This document shows, piece after piece, positions 37,019-44,680 of a stretch of DNA of 64,000 nucleotides (its first letter is position 1; each line of letters begins with the position of its first letter). Under the pieces are notes generated by a model. It saw nothing but the letters and a program-made list of their open reading frames with translations, was not told the DNA's origin and did no database searches. A program made the position numbers and the translations under genes. The DNA is from Butyrivibrio sp. INlla14 (lineage in GTDB: Bacteria; Bacillota; Clostridia; Lachnospirales; Lachnospiraceae): positions 1 through 64,000 of the forward strand of contig NZ_FMVS01000005.1 of assembly GCF_900102515.1 (NCBI RefSeq). Reading direction: 5' to 3'.

Positions 37019-37411
37019 TCAAAAAGTTACAACCTCTGGCTCACTTGTAAATGAACTGAATGTTGCTGTCGCATTCTTAAGATAGAACACCTCTGTATTT
37101 CCATCATCAGCCTTGTACATGCCCTGAAGTGAAGGATATGCATCCAGCATAGACTGTCTTGCCTCTATTCTGTCATCCTCTACAAGCTCAGCAGCTACTC
37201 TAAGCCACTGCCCATTCATAAATGCACAGATCTCAGCCTTTGGATTAGCGTGAAGCTGCTTGGATACATTCTTGACCTTGCCAGTCTGGATGTAGAGCTT
37301 CCCCTCAAAAATGTGCGCTGTGCCAAAAGGTCTTACCCTTGGCTGATCTCCCTCTACTGTCGCAAGATAATAAGTTCCTGCATCCTTCAAAAACTTTGCT
37401 ACTCGTTCCAT
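37019..37411 (-). CDS. Pyridoxamine 5'-phosphate oxidase-like (FMN-binding split barrel) protein
   Basis: 130 residues. TYYLATVEGDQPRVRPFGTAHIFEGKLYIQTG is the classic first half of the split-barrel flavin domain, and KNVSKQLHANPKAEICAF the second. Such small proteins bind FMN or F420-like cofactors; true PNPOx activity is unlikely at this length. The start ATG follows GGAGGTGACG. Confidence 0.88.
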   Translation of the reverse strand: MERVAKFLKDAGTYYLATVEGDQPRVRPFGTAHIFEGKLYIQTGKVKNVSKQLHANPKAEICAFMNGQWLRVAAELVEDDRIEARQSMLDAYPSLQGMYKADDGNTEVFYLKNATATFSSFTSEPEVVTF

Positions 37412-37461
37412 GTCGTCACCTCCTATAATTTACTCAGATACCTTAATTTTACTTTATTGTT

Positions 37462-37626
37462 CTAAATCGTCAATCCATCTCTATTAAGTAATCCTATATT
37501 GTCGGCCCACTCTCCATACGATGTTTTTATACCCCAAAAATCCAGATTTTTTCTACCATTAGCCATACATCCAACGCTAGTAAAGGTGATAATTAGAACC
37601 AATAGTAAAATGCTTATTCTTTTCAT
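37462..37626 (-). CDS. Short lipoprotein, 54 residues
   Basis: MKRISILLLVLIITFTSVGC is a full lipoprotein signal peptide ending in the lipobox SVGC, followed by 34 residues with several Trp, Gly and Asp. AGGGG lies 8 nt upstream of the ATG, and the signal is typical, so this is probably a genuine gene. It may be a truncated remnant of a longer lipoprotein, or a Fic-associated membrane peptide. Below 60 residues and easily missed. Confidence 0.6.
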   Translation of the reverse strand: MKRISILLLVLIITFTSVGCMANGRKNLDFWGIKTSYGEWADNIGLLNRDGLTI

Positions 37627-37652
37627 TTAGTTTTCCCCTGTCAACAGTACCA

Positions 37653-37823
37653 TTAGTCCATTAATGTCCATTGTCCATCTGATGCCCTTTTATAGACCTC
37701 TGCATCAGGCGCAAAATGTAATACCTTTTCCTTGCTTTCTTCAAAACCTGCATCATCATCTTTATATTCTAGCAATACCTTTTTTATTCGGATATAAACG
37801 ATAACATTTCTTCCATAACTCAT
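37653..37823 (-). CDS. Short ORF, 56 residues, function unknown
   Basis: MSYGRNVIVYIRIKKVLLEY then a Lys/Glu/Asp-rich stretch and YKRASDGQWTLMD. It lies between the Fic-like gene and the short lipoprotein, 27 bp from the latter. No clear ribosome binding site, and a stop lies close upstream in frame. The ending (YKR-SDG-W) looks like the last strand of a small secreted or immunity-type domain. May be a gene remnant. Confidence 0.4.
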   Translation of the reverse strand: MSYGRNVIVYIRIKKVLLEYKDDDAGFEESKEKVLHFAPDAEVYKRASDGQWTLMD

Positions 37824-37875
37824 ATTTTTTCAAAGTTATGGAAATTTTGTTAATATAAAATAACAGAATTTATTT

Positions 37876-38817
37876 TTAGTTCATCCGTTTCCAGCATTTT
37901 TCTTTAAGAAAAGTAGCTATCACATTGATGTCTTCACCTTCATAGTATGCAACCAATAATTTCTTGAACTCCGGCACATCTTTCTCTGGTATGACAAGAA
38001 GTCCTTGCCCATGGGATATAAGATAATGATTAGCAAATATTACAGAAGCTCTTTTGTTACCGTCAACGAAGACCTGCGTTTTCATGCAATACATGCATAA
38101 TTCTATAGCTTTATCTATATCCACCTTATCAGATGATCTTATTTCGTTTATGTTCTCTATAACCATTGACTCTATAGGAATAGGCGGTACATAACTGGTT
38201 CCGCCTATGGTTACAGGCACACTCCGTATCTTTCCCCCATAAGAGAAAAATCCTTCATTAACAAGCTTTGCTACATGGCAAAGTAAATGATAATCAGTTT
38301 CAGCCTGTATAACATCCTGGTCAAGAATAAACTCCCAAGAATGCTTAAGATTCAGGATTTTTTGCACATCATCTGCTGTCATGCCATTGACGATACCTTT
38401 TTCCAATATTTCCTCTGTCTGTGGAAAGGTCGTTGCTACTCCCTCCAACACAGCCTGATCATAGATATTTGATTTCATATTGGCTCTGGCGAAATCCAAA
38501 TTCATAACAACATCTGCAGATAGTTCAGTAGGGCTATATCCAACTTCTGCAAGCTGCTTATCTATTTTTCGAATACTCTTTTTTAATTCTCTGGCTTCTC
38601 TAGCGTTTCTAAGAAGCAACTGATACAGATTATCTGAATAAACATCAACATATGTTGATGTAAGTTTTCCATTTACTCTTTTTCTTATATACAAGTATTT
38701 GCCACTGGAGTTTTCCTTCACTTCCGGTGAGCCGTCATAAGGTATGAGATTTAGACGGGCCTGAAGGTCAGCTTTATCCTGCAATAGGCTCTTAATTGTT
38801 TCCAACTTATTATCCAT
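37876..38817 (-). CDS. Fic/Doc-like protein with Gln in place of the catalytic His
   Basis: 313 residues. The Fic core ends with MKTQVFVDGNKRASVIFAN: the normal HPFxxGN(G/K)R motif reads Q248-V-F-V-D-G-N-K-R256, so the base His is Gln. An upstream inhibitory-helix-like region is SNIYDQAVLEGV near 116-127, resembling the (S/T)xxxE(G/N) motif of class II Fic proteins with Glu125-Gly126 kept. Fic enzymes transfer AMP or other groups to hydroxyls; with Gln the activity may be lost or changed. Its promoter carries four 11-bp operator-like repeats. Start ATG follows AAAGGAG. Confidence 0.85.
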   Translation of the reverse strand: MDNKLETIKSLLQDKADLQARLNLIPYDGSPEVKENSSGKYLYIRKRVNGKLTSTYVDVYSDNLYQLLLRNAREARELKKSIRKIDKQLAEVGYSPTELSADVVMNLDFARANMKSNIYDQAVLEGVATTFPQTEEILEKGIVNGMTADDVQKILNLKHSWEFILDQDVIQAETDYHLLCHVAKLVNEGFFSYGGKIRSVPVTIGGTSYVPPIPIESMVIENINEIRSSDKVDIDKAIELCMYCMKTQVFVDGNKRASVIFANHYLISHGQGLLVIPEKDVPEFKKLLVAYYEGEDINVIATFLKEKCWKRMN

Positions 38818-38830
38818 CGATTTCTCCTTT

Positions 38831-38927
38831 TAGGGAACCTTTCTAATAGAAATATATCAAAAAGTTCCCTAAAGTTCAAATAAAAAATAGGGAACTTTTT
38901 GCGATAATCAGCAAGGAAAGTTCCCTA
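38831..38927 (-). promoter_or_regulatory. Fic promoter with four 11-bp operator repeats
   Basis: On the minus strand TTGAAC (38874-38879), 17 bp and TATATT (38851-38856) form a promoter. Four copies of TAGGGAACTTT lie around it: 38831-38841 (one to two mismatches), 38861-38871 (inverted, in the spacer), 38888-38898 and 38917-38927 (inverted). They form two dyads of 41 and 40 bp with arms of 11 bp, covering the spacer and both flanks. A repressor, perhaps the Fic protein or a partner, probably binds here. Confidence 0.75.
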
Positions 38928-39115
38928 AAATGTCTCGAAAAGAATTTTTACCTCCGACTTAACATCGTCTATAATACTGAAACATAAGTAATATATTCAT
39001 CATAATCAATAAATATACCATTTCCCGCTTATTCAAGCAATGAATTAAACCTATTACTATGGTACAATATTCATAAAACAATTACTGCATAGAATGTATC
39101 TTTTTGGAGGAAATT

Positions 39116-39664
39116 ATGGCAAAGACAGCTATTTTTTTAGCAGATGGATTTGAAGAAATTGAAGCTCTTACTGTTGTAGACTTATTGAGGCGTGCAGGAA
39201 TCGAGATTACAACCGCTTCCATAATGGGAAGAAAGGAAGTAACCGGCTCTCACAAGATCACCGTTATCGCTGATACACTTTTTGAGGATGTGGACTTTGA
39301 AGCAATGGATATGCTGATCCTTCCAGGTGGTCAGCCAGGAACAACAAATCTCGGCAACTGCGAGCCACTCAAGAACAAGATTAAAGAGTTTGATGCTACA
39401 GATAAGATGCTGTGCGCAATCTGCGCAGCACCAACAGTCTATGGCAAGATGGGCCTTCTTAATGGCAAAAAAGCCTGCTGCTACCCAGGCTGCGAAGTAG
39501 ACCTTCAGGGCGCCGACGTACAAACTTCAGAAGTAACCAAGGATGGCCACTTCATCACAAGCCGCGGCATGGGAACAGCAATTCCCTTCGGCCTTGCAAT
39601 CATTGAACACTTCCAGGGCGAAACTGCCGCCCGCGAAATGGCAGCCAAAATCGTCTACAGATAA
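39116..39664 (+). CDS. DJ-1/PfpI family protein
   Basis: 182 residues. KTAIFLADGFEEIEALTVVDLLRRAGIEI and MLILPGGQPGT open the fold; the nucleophile elbow is LCAICAAPTVYG with the conserved Cys, and Glu15-like acid in GFEEIE. Proposed roles are deglycase, chaperone or redox protein; unresolved for the family. Start ATG 39116 has GGAGG at 5 nt; an in-frame TTG at 39104 is unlikely. Confidence 0.93.
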   Translation: MAKTAIFLADGFEEIEALTVVDLLRRAGIEITTASIMGRKEVTGSHKITVIADTLFEDVDFEAMDMLILPGGQPGTTNLGNCEPLKNKIKEFDATDKMLCAICAAPTVYGKMGLLNGKKACCYPGCEVDLQGADVQTSEVTKDGHFITSRGMGTAIPFGLAIIEHFQGETAAREMAAKIVYR

Positions 39665-39789
39665 TTCACTGTGCATTGGCATTCCTCGCCACAGAGTAAA
39701 TAACGCTCATTCAGAAAGTCTTTTTCGTCGGCTTCAGTTCGGATATTCATTGGCTTCTGGAAGTAGCATAAGAATTCTACGGTTCAAAA

Positions 39790-40176
39790 CTCGCGCCAGG
39801 GCAGCGCTTGCGAGGCGACCAGTTTCCTATGCGAGTCTTTTCTGGCAAATGCAATTTTCTAATGTTTCCATGGCAGTTTTTCCCGCGCATGCGAAGCGTT
39901 GTCTGAAGCAGGACGGATAATAATCTTATATAAGAAAATGCCATTTGGCGCACCGCGCCATAAAGAAAAGCTACATCAACATCTCCAAGTTTACTTGAGA
40001 GATTGATGTAGCTTTTCTTGTAAATGCCCGCATCGCGGGCTATGGCATTTTCTATTGAAATATTTCTCCCCGTCCTGCAAGTTTCAGCTGCAGCATGCGC
40101 ATTAGAAGAAAAACTGCGGAAACATCTAAGAAAATCTGCATTTGTCAGTGACGAGCACTACGGAAACTGGCGCGAG
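39790..40176. repeat. Large imperfect foldback (inverted repeat) element
   Basis: Two arms of about 185-200 bp face each other. Matching blocks, left then right (reverse-complemented): CTCGCGCCAG 39790-39799 with 40167-40176; CAAATGCA 39846-39853 with about 40137-40144; ATGTTTCC 39862-39869 with 40118-40125; GCAGTTTTTC 39873-39882 with 40108-40117; CAGGACGG 39909-39916 with 40070-40077; GAAAATGCCAT 39934-39944 with 40042-40052; AAGAAAAGCTACATCAA 39963-39979 with 40003-40019. The centre forms a stem of about 27 bp. No frame is conserved in both arms. It may be two opposed copies of a dispersed repeat or a foldback element. Between the DJ-1 gene and this element (39665-39789) nothing else is seen. 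Confidence 0.85.
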
Positions 40177-40208
40177 TAAAAAGCTGACCATTGGCGCTCA
40201 GGCCTGAA

Positions 40209-41342
40209 TCACTTCAGTTGCTGCCTTCGCTGGCGGCGGACTCTGTTGATGTGGCGCTCGAAGTCACCACTTTTAAGGAGCTGTGATATGACGTATTGGT
40301 CGAATATAGGTACTGTACAGGAGTAGAAGCCGAGTTTTTCGTTGAAGAGTTCCACCATGCTCTCTGGCAGTACCATGTAGCCAATACGCATGGAAGGCGC
40401 TATTGTTCGTGAAAAAGTGTTGATATAGACTACGTCAGCCTCTGGGTCCATAGAGAATAATGGCTGCTCAGCTTTTCTTGATACCGTTAGTTCCGATTCA
40501 TAATTGTCTTCGATGAGGACTCCGTTTCTTGATTTAGCCCACATTATGTACTCAAGTTTTTTGGAAATACTGGCTGTAACTCCACTTGGATAGCTGTTAA
40601 AGGGTGTGACATGCAGTATCTGTGCCTTTGTTTTTAAAAGAGCATCTGAAGCTATTCCCTCATTTGTCATACCCAGCCTGTCAATTTTGGCGCCAAGCGC
40701 ATTGTAAACATCATATATCTTTTTGTAGGAAGGATCTTCTATGGCATAAACTCTGTCGGTTCCAAGAAGCTGAACAATAAGGCCATAGAGATATTCTGCT
40801 CCTGAACCTATGATGACCTGAGATGGCTCAACCATGATGCCTCTGCTCCTTGCAAGATAATGGCACAGTTCCTGCCTAAGCTCTGTACAGCCATGATTTG
40901 GAGATTTGATCAATATCTTATCTCCGTAATCTAGCATTACCTTTCTCATTGTCTTTGTAAGAACTGAAAAAGGAAAGTCTCCCTTGCTTCCGCTGACGGC
41001 ATTGTTATCACTCTTTATCGTTCCAACCTGCTTATGTATATTTTTATGTGCTATCTCGTCGCTCTTTAATCTGCCTGATTGCATGTTTCCAAGAAAATCT
41101 TCACCTTTATAAGTGACAATGACACCACTTCGCTCCCTGCTCTCAACATAGCCCTCTTCATTTAAAAGGGTCAGTGCATGCTCGACAGTTATGACGCTGA
41201 CTCCTGTCTCCTCGGCAATAACGCGTTTTGAAGGAAGTTTACTTCCGTACTCATAAATTCCTCCAACAATATCATTTACCAGGAGCTTGTAAAGCTGAAT
41301 ATACGCAGGTTCCGATATATTTTTTTCAATTTTGTAGTTCAT
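40209..41342 (-). CDS. MocR/PdxR-type GntR-aminotransferase regulator, probably truncated
   Basis: 377 residues. GntR winged helix at the N-terminus (AYIQLYKLLVNDIVGGIYEYGSKLPSKR, SVITVEHALTLLNEEGY), then an aminotransferase-like domain with IIGSGAEYLYGLIVQLL and INTFSRTIAPSMRIGYMVLP, where the Lys of the family is Arg or shifted in TFSRTIAPS. MocR proteins usually run about 450-480 residues; this ends at INRVRRQRRQQLK, where a C-terminal lobe of about 90 residues is expected. The stop lies 33 bp from the foldback repeat. The neighbouring B6 genes suggest it controlled vitamin B6 salvage. Confidence 0.85.
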   Translation of the reverse strand: MNYKIEKNISEPAYIQLYKLLVNDIVGGIYEYGSKLPSKRVIAEETGVSVITVEHALTLLNEEGYVESRERSGVIVTYKGEDFLGNMQSGRLKSDEIAHKNIHKQVGTIKSDNNAVSGSKGDFPFSVLTKTMRKVMLDYGDKILIKSPNHGCTELRQELCHYLARSRGIMVEPSQVIIGSGAEYLYGLIVQLLGTDRVYAIEDPSYKKIYDVYNALGAKIDRLGMTNEGIASDALLKTKAQILHVTPFNSYPSGVTASISKKLEYIMWAKSRNGVLIEDNYESELTVSRKAEQPLFSMDPEADVVYINTFSRTIAPSMRIGYMVLPESMVELFNEKLGFYSCTVPIFDQYVISQLLKSGDFERHINRVRRQRRQQLK

Positions 41343-41417
41343 CTGGTTATACCTTTTTGCTAAAAAAGAAAATTCCTATATATCCAGATTTATGATAACC
41401 TTCTGAAATATATAAGT

Positions 41418-41445
41418 AAAGGACAAACATCGCTGCCTGTCCTTT
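41418..41445 (-). terminator. Terminator of the radical SAM-led B6 set
   Basis: AAAGGACA and TGTCCTTT form an 8-bp stem with a 12-nt loop just after the radical SAM stop. Confidence 0.65.
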
Positions 41446-41453
41446 CATAGTCT

Positions 41454-42050
41454 TCATGTGAAATGTCTGATCCTAAGATCAATACCAGTCTCTTCTGAGA
41501 GTCGCCTGCACTTTTCTATATCCTCCTTAGGCAAAACGTCAACTATAGACCATTTGACCTGACCAATGCTATCTTTTGCCTTCCTGGCAAAATCCACCAT
41601 TTTGTCAAAAGCATTTTCCACCAGAGGTCTTGTTACCTTCTCATAGGCAGCACTATCCGGCGCGTTAAGGCTTATAGAAATGCTATCTACTACGCTTGCC
41701 AGCTCCGGGACAATATTTCTGCCATTTTCCTCATTACCAAGACCATTTGTATTAAGTCTGACCTTCAGCCCCTTCTCCTCTTTAGCAACCTTGGCTGCGG
41801 CTAGCAAAATATCCAAAGCGCAGGTAGGTTCGCCATAACCACAGAACACAAGCTCACTATAGCCTGTAAAATCGTATTCCCTTATGGTTTTTATTACTTC
41901 TTCTTTGGAAGGATTCTGCTGATGCCAAAGAGTGTCTGCATTTCCAATGCCATCCTTTAAAAAGCGAATACAGAAGGTACATCTGCAATTGCACTTATTT
42001 GTTATGTTTGCGTAAACTGAATCTTTGTAAGTATATATTATGTCTGCCAC
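41454..42050 (-). CDS. TatD-associated-type radical SAM protein
   Basis: 198 residues. ITNKCNCRCTFCIRF holds the CxxxCxxC cluster site (Cys20, 24, 27), then YSELVFCGYGEPTC and VRLNTNGLG follow the radical SAM core. It matches the short radical SAM family often beside TatD genes. The GTG at 42050 follows AAGGGG and fits the family start (MADIIYTY); a TTG at 42071 is the alternative. Downstream of the ECF gene by 22 bp. Substrate unknown; an association with B6 or cofactor genes is inferred. Confidence 0.85.
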   Translation of the reverse strand: MADIIYTYKDSVYANITNKCNCRCTFCIRFLKDGIGNADTLWHQQNPSKEEVIKTIREYDFTGYSELVFCGYGEPTCALDILLAAAKVAKEEKGLKVRLNTNGLGNEENGRNIVPELASVVDSISISLNAPDSAAYEKVTRPLVENAFDKMVDFARKAKDSIGQVKWSIVDVLPKEDIEKCRRLSEETGIDLRIRHFT

Positions 42051-42072
42051 GTTTTTATCCCCTTTCCCCAAA

Positions 42073-42594
42073 TTACTGAACCTGAAAAACTCTCTTTTTT
42101 ATTCCAACACCGTCAAACGCGGTTGCTATCAGATAAAAGAACAATGCACTTCCTCCAGACTGAATGAAGCTCCCTGAAAAGGCTGCGAATATAGCTGTTT
42201 CTGTGCCAAACATTATCTTTTCTGCTATAAAATAACCTGTAGCAGAGATAAAAAAAGAAATGACAGGAGCCACCAGATTTCGTTTAGTTATTAAAGTACT
42301 TTTTTGGCTTGAAAACGGAAGCACTATCAGCATTTTGATGATAACTGTAGGAATTACCCACATTGGAGCGGTTAAAAGATCTGAAATCCCGCCTCCCATG
42401 GCTCCAACCATAAGAGCATAGGGTGTTGGCAAAAGAGCTGCTGCCAGATAGATGATCGAATCACCAAAATGAATATAACCGCCATTTAGTCCAAACGGAA
42501 TATGAAAAATATAGGCTGTAAACAATACAGTCATGGCTATCAATAGTCCTGTAAAAGAAAGCTTTTTTGTCCTTGTATTTACTTTTTCATTCAT
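42073..42594 (-). CDS. ECF transporter substrate-binding (S) component, probably vitamin B6-type
   Basis: 173 residues, six hydrophobic helices. LSFTGLLIAMTVLFTAYIFHIPF opens with the typical N-terminal helix and basic start, followed by IHFGDSIIYLAAALLPTPYALMVGAMGGGISDLLT and a membrane C-terminus. Substrate is inferred as pyridoxine-like from the adjacent kinase; the shared energising module is not in the window. AGAGGTGAG precedes the ATG. Confidence 0.82.
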   Translation of the reverse strand: MNEKVNTRTKKLSFTGLLIAMTVLFTAYIFHIPFGLNGGYIHFGDSIIYLAAALLPTPYALMVGAMGGGISDLLTAPMWVIPTVIIKMLIVLPFSSQKSTLITKRNLVAPVISFFISATGYFIAEKIMFGTETAIFAAFSGSFIQSGGSALFFYLIATAFDGVGIKKRVFQVQ

Positions 42595-42598
42595 ACTC

Positions 42599-43414
42599 TC
42601 ACCTCTCCCATCCCTTTTTTAACTGTAATTCATAGTCAACGCCATAGTTTCTATCCTTATCCTCAGTATTAACTATGGATTCACTTATAAAATCCGCTGT
42701 TTTAGAAACTGCGTCCACTAGCGTTTCTCCATTTAACAGATTTCCCATTAGGGCTGCCGCAAAAAGATCTCCTGTTCCTGAATAGCTGAGGCCATTGTAT
42801 TTACTGTGAATAACCTCTGCTCCACCTGGATGTATTGCCATGTTACAAAGCTCACCCTTTTCAAGGATCACACCTGTCACAACTATTTTCTGCTTTTCGC
42901 TAGCCTTTGCCTTTTTGGCAATTTCCAGAATGCGGTCAACATTATTGGGAAGCTCATTTGGGTCTTCTCCTGCCAATATACATAGCTCAGTCAGATTTGG
43001 AGTGATAACATCTGCTTTCCTTACAAGTTTCTGTATTCCTAAACGCATTGAATCTGTGTAATTTGCATAGCATTGTCCACCATCGCCCATTACTGGATCC
43101 ACCAAAAGAACTGTATTCTTTTGATTAAAGGCATTTGCAAAATCAATAATCTGATCAATCTGGTTCTCATGGGGGATATAACCTGTGATGATACCATCAA
43201 ACTTCGTTCCCATCCTGGACCATTCTATTCTGCAGTGTTCCACCATATCTTTCAGATCCTGCTGGTAATAAGATGGAAATCCCGTCTGAGCAGTTAGCAC
43301 TGCCGTTGGAACAGGACAAACCTCAATTCCCATGGATGATAGAACTGAAATATCCGCTATAAGAGAACATTTTCCGAATCCTGAAAGGTCATTTATCGCA
43401 GCAACTCTTTTCAT
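42599..43414 (-). CDS. pdxK: Pyridoxal/pyridoxamine kinase
   Basis: 271 residues. Ribokinase fold: RVAAINDLSGFGKCSLIADISVLSSMGIEVCPVPTAVLTAQTG, then VDPVMGDGGQCYANY, DVITPNLTE and LSYSGTGDLFAAALMG, where SGTGD is the catalytic site with Asp. Phosphorylates B6 vitamers. ATG at 43414 with GAGGTG at 8 nt. First gene of the B6-like set. Confidence 0.92.
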   Translation of the reverse strand: MKRVAAINDLSGFGKCSLIADISVLSSMGIEVCPVPTAVLTAQTGFPSYYQQDLKDMVEHCRIEWSRMGTKFDGIITGYIPHENQIDQIIDFANAFNQKNTVLLVDPVMGDGGQCYANYTDSMRLGIQKLVRKADVITPNLTELCILAGEDPNELPNNVDRILEIAKKAKASEKQKIVVTGVILEKGELCNMAIHPGGAEVIHSKYNGLSYSGTGDLFAAALMGNLLNGETLVDAVSKTADFISESIVNTEDKDRNYGVDYELQLKKGWER

Positions 43415-43562
43415 GTAATTATCACCTCTCTGCAAGCATTTTGTTTAATTTAAAAGCAAATATACAATATTTCTGGTACTATAAATATATTCAGTTTTAA
43501 GGCTTTTTATATGACCAGTTTGTTAGTATTATGTTTTCATCCCCGGAGATAGTTCATAAGCG

Positions 43563-43607
43563 GAAAAAAGCCGCCTGATTTCCTTCTCAAAAGGCAACCA
43601 GACGGCT
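43563..43607 (-). terminator. Terminator of the malQ-lacI operon
   Basis: On the minus strand AGCCGTCTGGTT pairs with an AATCAGGCGGCT arm through a loop containing CCTT and AAGG, and six T follow. It ends the malQ-lacI operon. Confidence 0.85.
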
Positions 43608-43610
43608 CTT

Positions 43611-43647
43611 ATATTTTTATATTTTTATATTTTTATATTTTTATATT
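43611..43647. repeat. 8-bp tandem repeat (ATATTTTT, about 4.6 copies)
   Basis: Four perfect copies of ATATTTTT plus a partial fifth, ending 2 nt before the lacI stop codon complement. A short microsatellite between the lacI stop and its terminator. Confidence 0.9.
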
Positions 43648-43648
43648 A

Positions 43649-44680
43649 TTATTTTATACTCCTTGTAGATTCTGCCACAACAAGCTCTCCAGGGAAAATT
43701 ATATGCTTATGGCCTCTCTTTTCCTCAATAAGATCAAATATCAGGCGCATGGTCTCCTCTGAAATATCAGATAATGGCTGCTTGATCGTGGTAAGCCTTG
43801 GTACTGTAAATGAAGCCAGATCCTGTCCGTCGAATCCCGCAACAGAAACATCTTCTGGAACTCTTATTCCTGCATCAGCAAGAGCTCTGAGAGCGCCTAC
43901 TGCCAAAACGTCTGATACGCAGAAAAGAGCTGTAAACTCTGCTCCGGAATCAATAAGGGCCTTAGTGGTCTCATATCCGTTCTGCATAGCATAAATCCTA
44001 CGATCTACATATTTGACCAATTTCTCATCAAGCTTTATCCCATGCTTATTAAGGGCATCTCTATACCCATCATAACGAAGGCTAACAACAGATGGCTGGT
44101 CATTACCCTCTGTCAGGATAGCAATCTTCTTGTGTCCAAGACCTATCAGGTATTCAACCATCTTGCGGCTCTCCACCTCATCGTCTACAGATACAGTAGA
44201 ATATGCATTTCTTCCAAGGTCATCAGAAATGTCAGACCCTATTGTAGCAAAGATTACAGGTACATTGAGCTGTCTTAGCTTATCTGCCTCATGCTTGGAA
44301 CTACCGCCCAAAAAGATAATGCCACGGAGCCTTTTTTCTTTTTCCAGCTCAAGCGCTACATTCACCTCGTTCTCATAGGCTTCAACATGCCTGAGCACAA
44401 GAGCATAGCCCTTCTTTTCAGTCTCCTGCTCAATCTTCTCGATGATAGGTGTAAAGAAGGGGTTTGTAATACCCTTTACCAGAACACCTATGCACTTAGC
44501 ATCAGTTCTCTTAAGGTTCCTTGCACTATTATTTGGAATATAGCCTGTTTCCTTTATTACGTCCATTATTCGCTGCTTGGTCTCAGGATTTATATCAGAG
44601 TGATTGTTGATAGCTCTTGATACAGTGCTGACGCCAACTCCGCAGCGCTTTGCGATTTCTCTAATTGTTATTTCTGCCAT
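43649..44680 (-). CDS. LacI-family transcriptional regulator
   Basis: 343 residues. HTH: ITIREIAKRCGVGVSTVSRAINNHSDINPETKQRIM, hinge IPNNSARNLKRT, then a periplasmic-binding-like sugar sensor (CIGVLVKGITNPFF, AGFDGQDLASFTVPRLTTIKQP). Overlaps the malQ gene by 20 bp and is cotranscribed with it. The perfect palindrome CGTTACCGGTAACG ahead of malQ is its likely operator, so it probably represses its own operon in response to a maltodextrin-derived signal. Confidence 0.95.
   Translation of the reverse strand: MAEITIREIAKRCGVGVSTVSRAINNHSDINPETKQRIMDVIKETGYIPNNSARNLKRTDAKCIGVLVKGITNPFFTPIIEKIEQETEKKGYALVLRHVEAYENEVNVALELEKEKRLRGIIFLGGSSKHEADKLRQLNVPVIFATIGSDISDDLGRNAYSTVSVDDEVESRKMVEYLIGLGHKKIAILTEGNDQPSVVSLRYDGYRDALNKHGIKLDEKLVKYVDRRIYAMQNGYETTKALIDSGAEFTALFCVSDVLAVGALRALADAGIRVPEDVSVAGFDGQDLASFTVPRLTTIKQPLSDISEETMRLIFDLIEEKRGHKHIIFPGELVVAESTRSIK

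Noticed and set aside
39543..39920. 125-residue plus-strand frame over the DJ-1 end and the left repeat arm
   Set aside because: Begins inside the DJ-1 gene in another frame, runs into the foldback repeat, no homology pattern, and the right arm does not keep the frame.
42595..43648. TPP or other vitamin riboswitch before the ECF/pdxK genes
   Set aside because: No conserved aptamer sequence; the only strong structure is the malQ-lacI terminator.
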